Notes: a model not told the origin generated them from the sequence alone. Positions 43,379 to 52,401 are shown, numbered from the stretch's first letter. The stretch is DNA of 64,000 nucleotides from an uncultured Lachnospiraceae bacterium (GCA_910579465.1 CAJTUB010000001.1:372001-436000); one strand, 5' to 3'. Numbers and translations: made by a program.

Positions 43379-43792
43379 ATGAGTGCAGATAATGGGATTT
43401 ATATTCTAAAGACGAAGGATCAATACAGAGTGGCGCATTTACAGGCGATAGACCGTATCGCATGGTCGGCGATTGACGGAAATCTGCAGAATGATGGGGC
43501 GGAAAAAAAGAGATACGTACCGACGAGGGTAGTGGAGATGTGGGGGAAATGCAAATATACAAGAGATAGAAGCCTTGCGTTTATGATTGCGCATAAATGG
43601 GCAGGCAGCCTTCCGGTTTGTGAGTATGGTGTGAATGTCATTGTGTATAACAGGATGTGGGAGCATATCGTGGAGGATGCTGCAAATTATGCAAAAAGGG
43701 AACTGGAATACTTAAAAAAAAGCGGGAAACGTTATTGGAATATGGAGATATTACAACGGATAGCCGATGGCAGTTATCCGGAGGGACATTGA
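43379..43792 (+). CDS. Conserved phage-type protein, right edge of the element
   Basis: A 137-residue protein with a GGAGGAG site. The opening MSADNGIYILKTKDQYRV is typical of small proteins from phages and plasmids. It follows the sigma-DUF262 gene by 37 bp and is probably in the same SOS-controlled transcript. It is the last element-like gene before pyrK. Function unknown. Confidence 0.75.
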   Translation: MSADNGIYILKTKDQYRVAHLQAIDRIAWSAIDGNLQNDGAEKKRYVPTRVVEMWGKCKYTRDRSLAFMIAHKWAGSLPVCEYGVNVIVYNRMWEHIVEDAANYAKRELEYLKKSGKRYWNMEILQRIADGSYPEGH

Positions 43793-43847
43793 GTGCATTC
43801 CGTTTTCCTCACGTTTCTGTACTCTCTTAGTTTCCGCATTTTCTTCT

Positions 43848-43876
43848 TTGACAGATAAGTTCTGCCATGCTATAAT
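43848..43876 (+). promoter_or_regulatory. Promoter of pyrK-pyrD
   Basis: Consensus TTGACA (43848-43853) and TATAAT (43871-43876) with a 17-bp spacer. About 95 nt of leader precede the pyrK start; no attenuator hairpin is obvious. Confidence 0.82.
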
Positions 43877-43977
43877 GATGTCCAAGGTGTTTCAACTATC
43901 GTGAATACGGATAAAGCCGGTAAAGTCAGGTGTTTCCGGTATGTTTTTTGTTACATAAAAGATGCAGGAGGACGGAG

Positions 43978-44760
43978 ATGGGTAAAAAGGAGCAGGTTAC
44001 AGCGGTAATCACGGAGCAGTTTTGTATGACAGGCGATATCTACCAGATGAAGCTGAGGGCAGAGGGTATCGCAGCGGAGGCAAGGGCAGGGCAGTTTGTT
44101 TCCCTGTATTGCAAGGAGGGAGGAAGGCTCTTGCCCCGTCCGATCAGCATCTGTGAAATTGAGAAGGAAAAGGGAGAACTCCGTCTGGTGTACCGTATTG
44201 CAGGCGCCGGGACGAGGGAGTTTTCCGCGCTTTCCGCAGGGGATGGGATTGTAGTTACCGGACCGCTCGGAAACGGCTTTATGACAGAGGACTGTACGGA
44301 GGGAATGCACGCGGTACTGCTTGGCGGCGGAATCGGAATCCCGCCGATGTTGGAGCTTGCAAAGGCGCTTCCTGGGGAAAAGACGATTGTACTCGGATAT
44401 CGTGACGCGGATACGTTTCTGGCAAAGGAGTTTGAAGCCTACGGGAAGGTAGTCCTGGCATCGGATAACGGCAGCGTAGGCGTTAAGGGAACTGTGCTGG
44501 ATGCGATGCGGGAGAAAGGGATTCAGGGCGACCTGCTTTTTGCCTGTGGTCCGAAGCCGATGCTTCGCGGAATCAAGGAGTATGCGGCAGGGCAGGGCAT
44601 CCGCGCGCAGCTTTCGCTGGAGGAGCATATGGCGTGCGGAATCGGTGCCTGTCTGGCATGTGTCTGTCAGACGACAAAGGTGGACGGGCATTCACAGGTG
44701 AAGAATGCCCGGGTCTGCAAGGAAGGTCCGGTGTTCTATGCGGAGGAAATCGAGCTGTAA
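43978..44760 (+). CDS. pyrK: Dihydroorotate dehydrogenase electron-transfer subunit
   Basis: A 260-residue PyrK: FAD-binding RPISI near residue 44, the NAD-binding LLGGGIGIPPM near 116, and a C-terminal [2Fe-2S] site CGIGACLACVC with a fourth Cys downstream. PyrK passes electrons from dihydroorotate oxidation in PyrD to NAD+. The start at 43978 has GGAGGACGGAG before it. It is followed 27 bp later by pyrD. The operon here begins with pyrK, right after the phage-like element. Confidence 0.95.
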   Translation: MGKKEQVTAVITEQFCMTGDIYQMKLRAEGIAAEARAGQFVSLYCKEGGRLLPRPISICEIEKEKGELRLVYRIAGAGTREFSALSAGDGIVVTGPLGNGFMTEDCTEGMHAVLLGGGIGIPPMLELAKALPGEKTIVLGYRDADTFLAKEFEAYGKVVLASDNGSVGVKGTVLDAMREKGIQGDLLFACGPKPMLRGIKEYAAGQGIRAQLSLEEHMACGIGACLACVCQTTKVDGHSQVKNARVCKEGPVFYAEEIEL

Positions 44761-44787
44761 GAGCCAGGGAAAGGAAGGGGAAAAGAA

Positions 44788-45690
44788 ATGAAGCTTTCGG
44801 TAGAGATTGCAGGAGTTACTTTGAAAAATCCGGTAACGGTAGCTTCCGGAACCTTCGGTTCCGGTATGGAATACGGGAAGTTTGTAGACTTGAACCGTCT
44901 GGGCGCGGTGACGACGAAGGGAGTTGCAACCGTACCGTGGGAGGGAAATCCGACGCCGCGGATTGCGGAGACCTGCGGCGGGATGTTAAATGCCATCGGT
45001 CTGCAGAATCCGGGACTGGAGACGTTTAAGAAGCGGGATCTGCCGTTTCTTGCAAATTATGATACGAAAGTCATTGTCAATGTCTGCGGGCGTTCCAAGG
45101 AGGATTATGTGGAGGCGGTACGGCAGCTTGCGGACACGGAGGTGGATTTGCTCGAAATCAATATTTCCTGTCCGAACGTCAAGGAGGGCGGGATTGCCTT
45201 CGGGCAGAATCCGAAGATGGCAGAGGAGATTACGGCGGCGGTAAAGAAGCACGCAAAGCAGCCGGTCATTATGAAGCTTTCCCCGAATGTGACGGACATT
45301 GCGGAGATGGCGCGCGCCGTCGAGGCAGGCGGCGCGGATGCGGTGTCGTTAATCAATACGCTGACCGGCATGAAAATTGACGTGGAGCGCCGCACCTTTG
45401 CGGTAGCCAATAAAACCGGCGGACTTTCCGGTCCTGCCGTAAAGCCGGTGGCGGTACGCATGGTGTACCAGGCAGCCAGGGCGGTCAGGCTCCCGGTAAT
45501 CGGCATGGGAGGAATCCGTACCGCTGAGGACGCATTGGAGTTTATTATGGCGGGCGCAACTGCGGTAGCGGTCGGCACCGCGAACTTTATCAATCCGTAT
45601 ACGACAGTAGAGGTAATCGACGGGATTGCAGCCTATATGGAACGGCACGGCATAGAGGATGTGCATGAGCTGATTGGCTGTGTGGAATAG
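44788..45690 (+). CDS. pyrD: Dihydroorotate dehydrogenase, class 1B catalytic subunit
   Basis: A 300-residue PyrD. NPVTVASGTFG at the start and NISCPNV with the active-site Cys near residue 130 are class 1B features, and MGGIRTAEDA near 235 binds FMN phosphate. It oxidises dihydroorotate to orotate in pyrimidine synthesis, working with PyrK just upstream. Length is normal. A terminator follows at 45728. Confidence 0.96.
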   Translation: MKLSVEIAGVTLKNPVTVASGTFGSGMEYGKFVDLNRLGAVTTKGVATVPWEGNPTPRIAETCGGMLNAIGLQNPGLETFKKRDLPFLANYDTKVIVNVCGRSKEDYVEAVRQLADTEVDLLEINISCPNVKEGGIAFGQNPKMAEEITAAVKKHAKQPVIMKLSPNVTDIAEMARAVEAGGADAVSLINTLTGMKIDVERRTFAVANKTGGLSGPAVKPVAVRMVYQAARAVRLPVIGMGGIRTAEDALEFIMAGATAVAVGTANFINPYTTVEVIDGIAAYMERHGIEDVHELIGCVE

Positions 45691-45727
45691 GCAGGGATGC
45701 CGTGTAAAATGTATACCGGAATCAATA

Positions 45728-45760
45728 CGGGCTGAAAGCTTTAAAAAAGCCTTCAGCCCG
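45728..45760 (+). terminator. Terminator of pyrKD
   Basis: CGGGCTGAAAGCTTT pairs with AAGCCTTCAGCCCG (one bulge) across four A residues. Confidence 0.75.
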
Positions 45761-45996
45761 GTCGTTATCATAGAAAGGCAGTATTTATTTTTTATTGATA
45801 CACGTCTGTTTTTCAATCTTATCTGGTGAATTGATATGTATTTCCCTTGTTTTGCCCTCATAGGCAATTTGCAAGGGGAATTTTTTTGCTGCACCTGTGG
45901 ATTGTCTGCTATAAGTGGAGGTACTGCGTTGGATAGAAAAGTGATTCACTGACTGATTTCGTATAGTTCGATTTTTAGGCGTTACTAATTATATAG
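45761..45996. other. Intergenic region before the ABC-2 operon
   Basis: It contains a small hairpin CCTTG...GCC...GGC...CAAGG near 45843-45874 and a promoter candidate (TTGCTG with TATAAG) near 45886-45916. A short minus-strand frame (QGKYISIHQIR) may be a fragment of a lost gene. No gene is supported. Confidence 0.35.
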
Positions 45997-46047
45997 CTTA
46001 CCACAAAAATAATGAAAAGTCTATTCTTTTTTTATTTTTGTGGTAAG
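45997..46047. promoter_or_regulatory. Perfect 16-bp inverted repeat before the ABC-2 operon
   Basis: CTTACCACAAAAATAA and TTATTTTTGTGGTAAG are exact reverse complements separated by 19 bases. The element lies 100 bp upstream of the ABC ATPase start and could be an attenuator/terminator or a repressor site. Confidence 0.65.
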
Positions 46048-46147
46048 ATTTTTTTATCAGCTGATAACGACGAAAATGTCCCTGCGGAAAAAGCTGCGGA
46101 TAACCGGTTGCTCCGGACTTTTCCTGCGGGGGAAGGAGGGATTTATT

Positions 46148-46972
46148 TTGATAGAATTTAATGATGTCTGTAAGAGCTATCGGGTGACCAGAAGGAATTC
46201 CGGATTTGGCAACGCGGTAAAATCGCTTTTTAAAAGAGAGTACGACACAATTCATGCCATAAACCATATCAGTTTTTCCATAAAAGAGGGTGAAATGGTA
46301 GGCTACATAGGCCCGAACGGAGCGGGCAAAAGCTCCACAATTAAGATTTTGAGCGGAATACTGACACCGGACAGCGGAACATGTCTGGTAAACGGCAGGG
46401 TGCCGTGGAAGGACAGGAAGGAGTATGTTCGTCAGATAGGGGTTGTTTTCGGACAGCGCTCGCAATTATGGTGGGATATTCCGGTTATGGATTCCTTTGA
46501 ACTCTTACAGGCAATTTATTCCATACCTGTAGCGAAGTACCGTAACAAACTGGACGAACTGACGCAGCTGTTACATCTGGAGGAACTGTTAAAAACGCCC
46601 ACAAGGCAGTTATCCCTGGGGCAGCGTATGCGTTGTGAAATCGCCGCTTCCCTGCTGCATGAACCAAAGGTGCTATTTTTGGACGAGCCGACGATAGGAT
46701 TAGACGCAGTATCCAAGCTTGCAGTCCGGGGCTTTATAAAAAGGATGAATGAAGAACACAAGACAACCGTAATCCTGACGACACATGACATGCAGGATAT
46801 GGAAGCGATTGCCAGCCGTATCATTCTGATTGGGAAGGGACAGAAACTGATGGACGGTACCCTGGAGGATTTGCGCCTTGAGGCAGGGACGGAAGAAGCA
46901 GGAGGCGGAAGCCTTGAAATGGACATCGACCATATGATAGCCGGCCTCTATGCAAAATTAAATATTATGTAG
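46148..46972 (+). CDS. ABC-2 type exporter ATPase
   Basis: A 274-residue ATPase with Walker A GPNGAGKSS, signature LSLGQRMR and Walker B VLFLDEP. The insertion FGQRSQLWWDIPV after the Q-loop is typical of ATPases that work with DUF990-type permeases. I start at TTG 46148 because GGAAGGAGG precedes it. Two permease genes follow at once. The complex probably exports a small hydrophobic or cationic compound; cargo unknown. Confidence 0.88.
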   Translation: MIEFNDVCKSYRVTRRNSGFGNAVKSLFKREYDTIHAINHISFSIKEGEMVGYIGPNGAGKSSTIKILSGILTPDSGTCLVNGRVPWKDRKEYVRQIGVVFGQRSQLWWDIPVMDSFELLQAIYSIPVAKYRNKLDELTQLLHLEELLKTPTRQLSLGQRMRCEIAASLLHEPKVLFLDEPTIGLDAVSKLAVRGFIKRMNEEHKTTVILTTHDMQDMEAIASRIILIGKGQKLMDGTLEDLRLEAGTEEAGGGSLEMDIDHMIAGLYAKLNIM

Positions 46973-46981
46973 GAGACGGAC

Positions 46982-47785
46982 ATGAAAAAATACTATTGCT
47001 TTTTTAAACTTCGCTTCGCGACCGGGATACAGTATCGTATGGCGTCGGTCACGGCTTTGACAACACAGCTTATCTGGGGATTGATGGAGTGTCTTGCATA
47101 CAAAGCAATTGCAGAAGCCTCCGGAAATAATCTGCCGATGGGGTATTCGTCCATTGTGACCTATATCTGGCTGAAGGAAGCGCTTTTGGTTCTTTTTAAT
47201 ACATGGGCGGCAGATAATGAGCTTTTTGCAATGATAGCAAATGGCGATGTTTCCTATGAATTGTGCCGTCCGGTATCCATATATTCCATGTGGTTTTCAA
47301 GAATAACCGGGGCGAGGACAGCCGAAGCAATGATGCGGTGTATTCCCATCCTGTTATGTGCGTTTTTAATGCCCAAGCCCTATAGAATGAGCCTGCCGGC
47401 GGATGGCGTTTCCTTTTTCCTGTTTTTGCTGACCCTGTTTCTGGCACTCGGGATAACAGTCACCTTTTGTATGCTCGTCTATATGTTGTGCTTTTTTACG
47501 ATTTCACCGCAGGGCTGGAGAATGGTGCTGACAGGAGCAGTAGATTTTCTTTCAGGAAATATCATACCTTTACCGTTTTTTCCAAAAAAATATTTGTTTC
47601 TATTAGAGCTGTCCCCGTTTGCCTATATGCAGAATGTCCCATTCCGGATATACAGCGGGGAGCTTGCCGGCGGAGAACTCTATCAGTGTATCGTAAGGCA
47701 GTTTTTTTGGATGGCGGCATTGATGCTTCTGGGAATGCTTTTGTGGAAGCGGGCAGAAAAAAGAATTGTAATCCAAGGAGGCTGA
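46982..47785 (+). CDS. ABC-2 permease, DUF990-like
   Basis: A 267-residue membrane protein with about six helices and a short cytoplasmic start (MKKYYCFFKLRFATGIQYRM) typical of the DUF990/ABC-2 exporter permeases. AGGAG precedes the ATG. Together with the next gene and the upstream ATPase it makes a three-part exporter. Confidence 0.85.
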   Translation: MKKYYCFFKLRFATGIQYRMASVTALTTQLIWGLMECLAYKAIAEASGNNLPMGYSSIVTYIWLKEALLVLFNTWAADNELFAMIANGDVSYELCRPVSIYSMWFSRITGARTAEAMMRCIPILLCAFLMPKPYRMSLPADGVSFFLFLLTLFLALGITVTFCMLVYMLCFFTISPQGWRMVLTGAVDFLSGNIIPLPFFPKKYLFLLELSPFAYMQNVPFRIYSGELAGGELYQCIVRQFFWMAALMLLGMLLWKRAEKRIVIQGG

Positions 47786-47789
47786 CGTT

Positions 47790-48584
47790 ATGAAGATGAG
47801 AGAAAATATAAGATTGTATGTGAAGTATGCCTCCGCCTGTACGCAAAGCGTAATGCAGTATAAGCTGTCTTTTTTACTGATGGTAACCGGGCGGTTTATT
47901 ATGACATTTGGTGAGCTGATTGCGCTGAAATTCTTATTCTCTGGTTTTACACAGATAAAAGAATACACCTATGGGGATGTTTTGTTATGCTTTTCTGTCA
48001 TTCAGATGTCCTTCACCTTTGCGGAGCTGTTTGGGAACGGATTCAAAACGTTTTCCAGCATGGTAAGGAGAGGCGAATTTGACCGGATGCTGCTCCGGCC
48101 GCGCAGTCTGATTCTGCAGGTCATAGGAAGCAGATTCGAAGTGGGAAGAACCGGCCCTCTACTAGCTGCGGTTATTACGCTGGTGTTGGGAATACGGTAC
48201 AGCCGGATAACATGGAATCTGATGACGGTCTGGACAATGGCCGCCATGATTATCGGAGGCACGTTACTGTTTATCGGATTGTTTATGCTGGAGGCAAGCT
48301 TTTGCTTTTTTTCCGTTGAAGATACGTCGTTGATTAATGTGCTTACCTACGGGGCAAAGGCACATGGCAAATATCCGATTGATGTTTACGGGAAAGGAAT
48401 CCTGCGCTTTTGTACTTATGTTATTCCGTATACGTTGATTCAATATTATCCGTTGCAGTTTCTGTTAGGAAAAACGCGTCATTGGCAGCTGGCATTTTGT
48501 CCGCTTGGAATAATTGGATTTTTGCTTCTCTGTTATTTCCTGTGGCAGTTTGGAGTAAGGCATTATAAGTCATGTGGTTCTTGA
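47790..48584 (+). CDS. ABC-2 permease, second subunit
   Basis: A 264-residue, six-helix membrane protein starting four bases after the previous stop with AAGGAGG overlapping it. The segment MVRRGEFDRMLLRPRS is the conserved cytoplasmic loop of this family. It likely pairs with the first permease as a heterodimer. Confidence 0.85.
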   Translation: MKMRENIRLYVKYASACTQSVMQYKLSFLLMVTGRFIMTFGELIALKFLFSGFTQIKEYTYGDVLLCFSVIQMSFTFAELFGNGFKTFSSMVRRGEFDRMLLRPRSLILQVIGSRFEVGRTGPLLAAVITLVLGIRYSRITWNLMTVWTMAAMIIGGTLLFIGLFMLEASFCFFSVEDTSLINVLTYGAKAHGKYPIDVYGKGILRFCTYVIPYTLIQYYPLQFLLGKTRHWQLAFCPLGIIGFLLLCYFLWQFGVRHYKSCGS

Positions 48585-48730
48585 AAGTGTCAGGTGAAGG
48601 GATTGCCGCTGTAGGAAGGCGGGAATCCCTTTGTTAGTCTACCCGCAATGAGGGGCGCCGATTATAATGACAAGGAATCGGAAAAAGTTAATCCCATAGT
48701 TTGAGAAAGGAAAAATATCAGGAGGGAAAC

Positions 48731-48790
48731 AAAAACCAACGAAAACCAACGAAAAGCAACGAAAAGCAACGAAAAGCAACGAAAAACAAC
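48731..48790. repeat. Six tandem 10-bp repeats (CAACGAAAA core)
   Basis: Six exact-length units of the form AAAA(A/C/G)CAACG run without gaps. The period of 10 bp is close to one DNA turn, so the units present the same helix face. They lie about 60 bp before the promoter of the riboswitch-controlled gene. Not a CRISPR: no spacers. Confidence 0.85.
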
Positions 48791-48845
48791 CCCCAAAAAG
48801 CAATTTTTTTTATGGCAGGCTGGTGGTATTATAAATAAAAAACAC

Positions 48846-48874
48846 TTGACTGCGATAAAGCGGAATGATAACAT
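48846..48874 (+). promoter_or_regulatory. Promoter of the riboswitch transcript
   Basis: TTGACT (48846-48851) and TAACAT (48869-48874) with a 17-bp spacer place the transcript start about 25 nt before the riboswitch. Confidence 0.65.
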
Positions 48875-48904
48875 GGAAACAGCAGGGAAGTAAAATAGAA
48901 ATGG

Positions 48905-48991
48905 ATAATAGGGCAAACTTATAGAAATATGAGGACGCAAAGCCAGGAGCCTAAGAAGAAACAGGGATACTCTTTATGGTAGTTCGGTTGC
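48905..48991 (+). ncRNA. Cyclic-di-GMP-I (GEMM) riboswitch
   Basis: Core blocks are present in order: AGGGCAAAC, a GAAA-like loop, GGACGCAAAGCC, GGAGCCTAA, then ATGGTAG and CGGTTGC. These are the conserved parts of the GEMM-I aptamer that binds c-di-GMP. The 3' strand of the aptamer (GGTTGC) is also the 5' strand of the terminator at 48987, so the two are mutually exclusive; ligand binding should favour read-through (inference). Confidence 0.87.
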
Positions 48992-49020
48992 AAAATAGTA
49001 TTATTTTGCAGCCTTTTCTT
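48987..49020 (+). terminator. Riboswitch expression-platform terminator
   Basis: GGTTGCAAAATA pairs with TATTTTGCAGCC (one wobble), followed by TTTTCTTTTT. Confidence 0.82.
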
Positions 49021-49248
49021 TTTGCCTTTATAACCTTTCATGCTTTCCTATCAGGAAGGACACAGATATTCCGGCCGGTTTCAAAAAATGGTGAATCCGG
49101 CTGTAATATAGAGCGCGTCCTCCCGGCCAGACCGTGGCAGGGAACAGACCGGGGGACGCAGAAACAAAACACCACTAGCGGTAGTGCAAAATAAGTATAG
49201 CACTTCTGTTTTCTGGTGTAAACCTATTTATTCCAAGGAGGATGCTGT
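49021..49248 (+). other. Structured leader between riboswitch and coding region
   Basis: A GC-rich stem GCGTCC..CCGG with CCGG..GGACGC spans about 49111-49158. No extra frame of note. A strong AAGGAGG site precedes the start at 49249. Confidence 0.5.
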
Positions 49249-52200
49249 ATGAAAAGAAAGAAGTGGATGGCGGTATGTTTTATTATCGTGATGGTTCTGG
49301 CAGTCTGGAAACCGGCTGCTGCCGCTGCGGCGGGAGGACAGGAGGCAGGGTATCAGGGGGACGGCTATGAGGTCAGGGTACAGGTGACCGGGGAATGGGA
49401 CAGCGGATTCAATGCGGAGGTGGTCATCCGTAATACCGGGGAAACAGGGATGGATAACTGGGCATTCGCCTTTTCCATGCCACATGACATTACAAATCTG
49501 TGGAACGGCGTGCTTTCCTCCACGGGGGAAGGACACTATATCGTAAAAAACACGGGCAGCAACCAGGATATAGCAGCAGGTGAAAGTGTCAGCTTCGGGT
49601 TTACCGCATCAAAAGACGAGGACATCATCCTGCCGGAAGTCTTTACCCCGGTGATGAAAAGGGAGGTGGTACCGGCAGAAGATTATGAAGCGGCGTTTCA
49701 TGTGGTAAGTGACTGGGGAACCGCATTCCAGGGCGAGCTGAGGATTACAAACCGTTCGACGGAGGTAATCGAGGACTGGGAGGCATCCTTTGATGCGGAT
49801 TTTAACATTACGGCATTCTACACGGCAAATATCCTTGCACGGGAAAACGGACGTTATCTGGTAAAGAACAGGGGCTATAACTCCGGTATCCTGCCCGGGC
49901 AGACAATAACGCTGGGCTTTGAAGCAAGCCCGGGAAATGCAGGGACGGAATTAAGGGATATGGAACTCTCACAGGTCGTGACAGGAGAATACCAGACGGA
50001 TGCAGGGACGGATAAGGAAACAGACACAGACGGCGACGGTCTGCCGGATTACATGGAAGAAATGTTAGGCACCTCGTGTACATCGAAGGACACGGATGGC
50101 GACGGGCTGACGGATTTTGTAGAGGTCTATTTCGGGCTGGACCCGCTGGTCAGTGATGCCGGTGAGGACTTTGACGGGGACGGTCTGACGACAAGCGAGG
50201 AGCTGGAATACGGGACGCATTTCTTCCTTGACGATACGGACGGGGACGGGCTGACGGATTATGAGGAAATAAAGAGATACCATACCAGTCCGACAGAGGC
50301 GGATACGGACGGGGACGGACTGGAGGACGGCGCTGAAATCAGGCTGGGATTGGACCCGCTTTCCGCAGACAGCGACGGGGACGGGATACCGGACGGGAAG
50401 GAAAAGCTCCCGCAGACGCTTGCAGTCCGGTTTGAAGGCGTGGAGAAAAATGCAATCCTTTCGGTGGAGGTATCCATGGAAGCCACCGGCGAGGTGGAAA
50501 AAACGACCAGGATAGAGAATACCTGTGGGAAAGACATATTATCCAGCGGGGTAGTTGGTCTTGTAGGCGTACCAGTAGAAATCACGACTTCCTCTGAATT
50601 TGACGAGGCAACCATTACCTTTACCTATGACGAGTCTGTCCTCGGGGAGGTAAAGGAGGAAAACCTGAGGGTCATGTGGTATGACGAGGAAAACAACCGG
50701 TATGTCATCCTGGACGGGGAAAGCATACTGGATACGGAAAACAATACGGTAAGCTATAAGACCACACATTTTTCCACGTATCTTGTAGTAGACAGGCAGG
50801 CATGGTATGATGTATGGAGCAGGGCGGTTTCCTACGAGAGAAAGCCGGACAGTCCTGCAAAACCGGAGTATTTTGATATCTGCTATGTCATTGACAAGTC
50901 CGGCAGCATGTCGGGCGATCGTATGGCTACGGCGAAGGAGGCAATCCGGCACTTTATTGAGGCGATGTACAGCGGTGACAGGGGTGCAATCGTCGGATTT
51001 GACGATGATGCGAAGGTATATCAGAAGTTTACGCCGGATAAGACCAGACTGTTCGGGGCGCTGGACATGGTGACCGCAGAAGGTCTGACCAGTGTGGATA
51101 GAGGGCTGAAAACGGCGCTGGACCTCTTCCCTTCTGCCGGGGAACAGCTGGAGAGCGGCATCCTGAACTCGAGGATGATACTGCTGCTCTGTGATGGCGA
51201 CGCTTCCTATATGCCGGATACATTAAACCGGGCGAAAGCCATGGGGGTAAAAATCTATCCGGTATTGATCAGCTCCCATTACGGGAAAGCAGTTTTACAG
51301 AGGCTTGCGGATGAAACCGGGGGAAAGTTCTACTATGCCGCCACGGCGGAGGAAATCCGTGAGGCAGTATTCGGTATACAAGAGGCTGCCCTCGGGGAAA
51401 TCGACACGACCGATACGGACGGGGACGGATTATACGATATCTATGAGACTGCAGGGATGCTCCTGCCAAACGGGAGGTATGTGTACACCGACCCGGAGAA
51501 CCCGGATACGGACGGGGACGGACTGACAGACGGCGAGGAAATGGGCGTCCTGAAAAGCTTTGAGGAGCAGAGTATAATGAAACAGATGGAGCTGGAATTA
51601 AAGGGCTTTGATAGCAAGGTATATGCGGAGTATTTTGATTACCGGAGTGACCCTACCAAAAGGGATACGGACGGGGACGGCTATGAGGATGGAGTAGACC
51701 CGAGACGCTTCCGGAAGGACGTGAGGGTAGTCGCAATCAGGGATGCAGAGAGGTTTGTCGAGATATGGGATGGTGATATCAGATATTATGGCGGGTACCA
51801 GGGTTGGTATAAAGAAAAACTTGCCCGTGATGGTGCATGTGGGACGGTAGCTGCGGCAAATATTACCGCTTACATGGCAGGTAGGGATGAAAAGTACAAG
51901 CAGCTGTATGGATATGATGATTTTAGCAAAGGGAATTTTTTGGCCCATATGAATGAGATGTATGAGTTTTTGAAACCGTTTCGTATTCCGTTCACGGAAA
52001 TACCGTTAGGCATCTGGCCGATGGGCAGATTTGAAAAGGCGGTAGAAAAGTTTGCTAAGGAAAAGGGGACAGCCTTTAACGGAGTCCGTGATTTCTCGCA
52101 TTTTACAAGAGAAAATGTAATTAATTATATTGAAAACGGGTTGAAAAAGGATGCACCGGTTGCAATGTTGATAGGATTTAATAACAGATTAAATGATATC

Positions 52201-52401
52201 GAAGTGATGCAACCAAACGGGCACAGTTGGATACAGTCTTCTTTTGAAACACACTGGGTTGTTATCACTGAGTTAAAGACTGATGATATTACGGGGAAGA
52301 GTATCGCCAAGGTATCTACATGGGGAGGCTATTCCTATCTGGATCTGGATGCGTATTTAAAGGGAGAAAAGGTATATCAGTGTCTTCTCTATTTTGAGTA
52401 A
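49249..52401 (+). CDS. Secreted multidomain protein: CBM2-like x2, TSP3 repeats, VWA, C39-like peptidase
   Basis: A 1050-residue exported protein. Residues 1-29 are a signal peptide. Two CBM2-like modules follow (about 34-120 and 147-233; W-GF...N-G...W...GFTA pattern). Calcium-binding TSP3 repeats with DTDGDGL occur at 259-384 and again at 720-817. A VWA domain starts near 545 with the MIDAS DKSGSMS. The C-terminal 190 residues look like a C39-type cysteine peptidase: Cys near 864 in ACGTVAAAN and His near 1002 in THWVV. No sortase motif is seen. Upstream is a c-di-GMP riboswitch, so it is probably an adhesion or biofilm protein. Confidence 0.85.
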   Translation: MKRKKWMAVCFIIVMVLAVWKPAAAAAAGGQEAGYQGDGYEVRVQVTGEWDSGFNAEVVIRNTGETGMDNWAFAFSMPHDITNLWNGVLSSTGEGHYIVKNTGSNQDIAAGESVSFGFTASKDEDIILPEVFTPVMKREVVPAEDYEAAFHVVSDWGTAFQGELRITNRSTEVIEDWEASFDADFNITAFYTANILARENGRYLVKNRGYNSGILPGQTITLGFEASPGNAGTELRDMELSQVVTGEYQTDAGTDKETDTDGDGLPDYMEEMLGTSCTSKDTDGDGLTDFVEVYFGLDPLVSDAGEDFDGDGLTTSEELEYGTHFFLDDTDGDGLTDYEEIKRYHTSPTEADTDGDGLEDGAEIRLGLDPLSADSDGDGIPDGKEKLPQTLAVRFEGVEKNAILSVEVSMEATGEVEKTTRIENTCGKDILSSGVVGLVGVPVEITTSSEFDEATITFTYDESVLGEVKEENLRVMWYDEENNRYVILDGESILDTENNTVSYKTTHFSTYLVVDRQAWYDVWSRAVSYERKPDSPAKPEYFDICYVIDKSGSMSGDRMATAKEAIRHFIEAMYSGDRGAIVGFDDDAKVYQKFTPDKTRLFGALDMVTAEGLTSVDRGLKTALDLFPSAGEQLESGILNSRMILLLCDGDASYMPDTLNRAKAMGVKIYPVLISSHYGKAVLQRLADETGGKFYYAATAEEIREAVFGIQEAALGEIDTTDTDGDGLYDIYETAGMLLPNGRYVYTDPENPDTDGDGLTDGEEMGVLKSFEEQSIMKQMELELKGFDSKVYAEYFDYRSDPTKRDTDGDGYEDGVDPRRFRKDVRVVAIRDAERFVEIWDGDIRYYGGYQGWYKEKLARDGACGTVAAANITAYMAGRDEKYKQLYGYDDFSKGNFLAHMNEMYEFLKPFRIPFTEIPLGIWPMGRFEKAVEKFAKEKGTAFNGVRDFSHFTRENVINYIENGLKKDAPVAMLIGFNNRLNDIEVMQPNGHSWIQSSFETHWVVITELKTDDITGKSIAKVSTWGGYSYLDLDAYLKGEKVYQCLLYFE

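Noticed and set aside
45760..45894. Small minus-strand gene before the ABC-2 operon
   Set aside because: It has no ribosome site and runs through the pyrKD terminator; at best a fragment.
48731..48790. CRISPR array
   Set aside because: The repeats are 10 bp, directly abutting, and have no spacers; no cas genes are near.
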